NCBI GenBank assembly: GCA_003558435.1 | Contig: PWLR01000146.1 | Coordinates: 1-34,311, forward strand | Source of the DNA: Nitriliruptoraceae bacterium | Lineage (GTDB): Bacteria; Actinomycetota; Nitriliruptoria; Nitriliruptorales; Nitriliruptoraceae | Length of the DNA: 34,311 nt | Direction of reading: 5' to 3' | Shown: piece by piece, positions 33,731 to 34,311 of the stretch | How positions within the stretch are numbered: the first letter of the stretch is position 1 | How the letters are laid out: the number at the start of each line of letters is the position of its first letter | Translations under genes and position numbers: made by a program | The notes under the pieces: generated by a model | Told to the model about the DNA's origin: nothing | Database searches by the model: none | The model's input: the letters and a program-made list of their open reading frames with translations, nothing else

Positions 33731-34311
33731 ATGGCCACCCACGACGTCGATCCGATCACCCTCGAGGTGGTTCGCAACGCCCTGGTCGGGATCGCCGAGG
33801 AAGCCGGCGCCGCACTACGACGGACCGCCTACTCCCCCAACATCAAGGAACGCATCGACTGCTCGACCGCGGTGTTCGACGCGGACGGACGCATGGTCGC
33901 CCAGGCCGAACACATCCCGGTGCACCTCGGGTCGATGCCCCTGTCGGTGCTGGCCGCGCGGGAGGGGTTCGACGACCGTCTGGACCCGGGCGACCAGATC
34001 CTGGTCTCGGACCCGTTCGCGGGTGGCACCCACCTGCCCGACTGGACGCTCGTCGCGCCGGTCCACGACGACGACGGTCGCCTGCTCGGCTACGCCGCGA
34101 ACCGGGCCCACCACTCGGACGTGGGCGGCTCCGCGCCCGGGTCGATGCCGGCCGGTGCCACCGAGATCTTCGAGGAGGGCCTGCGCATCCCTCCCGTGAA
34201 GCTGTACGTCGCCGGCGAGGAGTCCGCGGACCTCGTGGCGATCCTGCTGGCCAACACGCGCACCCCGCGGGAACGTCGCGGCGACATGCGCGCCCAGGTC
34301 GGGGCCAACCA
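33731..34311 (+). CDS. Hydantoinase/oxoprolinase family protein, HyuB-type subunit (partial, 3' end outside window)
   Basis: An open frame from ATG 33731 to the window edge (193 codons) encodes the N-terminus of a HyuB subunit. It starts MATHDVDPITLEVVRNALVG, the usual opening of the family, followed by EEAGAALRRTAYSPNIKERIDCSTAVFD (split: RRTAYSPNIKERID, CSTAVFDADGR), HIPVHLGSMPLSV, DQILVSDPFAGGTHLPDWTL and ANRAHHSDVGG with the conserved His pair, probably metal ligands. Full-length members have about 500-600 residues. It should pair with the HyuA protein at 27933-29948. There is no ribosome binding site; it may be translated from a leaderless message or by coupling to the PAS-ANTAR gene. 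Confidence 0.9.
   Translation, partial: MATHDVDPITLEVVRNALVGIAEEAGAALRRTAYSPNIKERIDCSTAVFDADGRMVAQAEHIPVHLGSMPLSVLAAREGFDDRLDPGDQILVSDPFAGGTHLPDWTLVAPVHDDDGRLLGYAANRAHHSDVGGSAPGSMPAGATEIFEEGLRIPPVKLYVAGEESADLVAILLANTRTPRERRGDMRAQVGAN

Overview
The window is very GC-rich, tightly packed, protein-coding bacterial DNA with about 28 credible genes on both strands. The content points to an actinobacterium: an acyl-CoA carboxylase epsilon subunit beside a fused biotin carboxylase/BCCP subunit, an LpdA-type quinone reductase, a mycoredoxin and an Rv2466c-type (mycothiol-linked) DsbA-fold protein, a three-gene succinate dehydrogenase of the diheme type, a stand-alone PAS-ANTAR regulator, and many GTG starts with 4-nt GTGA overlaps. 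A deep-branching class is possible, but nothing here proves it. I see no tRNA, rRNA, CRISPR array, insertion sequence or phage gene.

Layout. 1-3504: acyl-CoA carboxylase genes (accE, then the alpha subunit), interrupted on the other strand by two tandem blue-copper lipoproteins. 3574-5895 (-): DsbA-family oxidoreductase and LpdA-like flavoprotein. 6073-9348: ROK repressor divergent from xylulokinase, with a clean palindromic operator between them, then an NTF2-fold protein. 9381-11956 (-): large subunit of a B12-dependent acyl-CoA mutase and an unknown protein. 12116-14403 (+): two-gene ABC exporter. 14601-18044 (-): sdhC-sdhA-sdhB. 18340-21733 (-): mycoredoxin, alpha/beta hydrolase, trpS and malate dehydrogenase. 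21936-22565 (+): methyltransferase. 22608-25736 (-): purN-purH-folD. 25885-34311: small membrane protein, NlpC/P60 endopeptidase, HyuA (oxoprolinase/hydantoinase family), CapA-like lipoprotein, convergent ATP-grasp enzyme, PAS-ANTAR regulator, and the start of HyuB, which runs off the window.

How it fits together. Acyl-CoA (probably propionyl-CoA) carboxylase, methylmalonyl-type mutase, succinate dehydrogenase and malate dehydrogenase make most of a route from propionyl-CoA to oxaloacetate. purN, purH and folD form a compact purine/one-carbon operon. The last 8 kb is the least ordinary part: several of its enzymes belong to families that act on gamma-glutamyl or pyroglutamyl bonds, and the HyuA and HyuB halves of one expected enzyme are separated by three genes, one of them a probable RNA-binding antiterminator.

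Non-coding signals. Short tandem duplications (periods of 11-15 bp, two of 24-30 bp) recur at gene boundaries, the most striking being a 13-bp unit repeated more than four times in the mdh leader. A TANNNT-type -10 hexamer, usually with G or C in the middle, appears at plausible distances before many genes. Strong hairpins sit after mdh, after the ABC exporter and between convergent genes.
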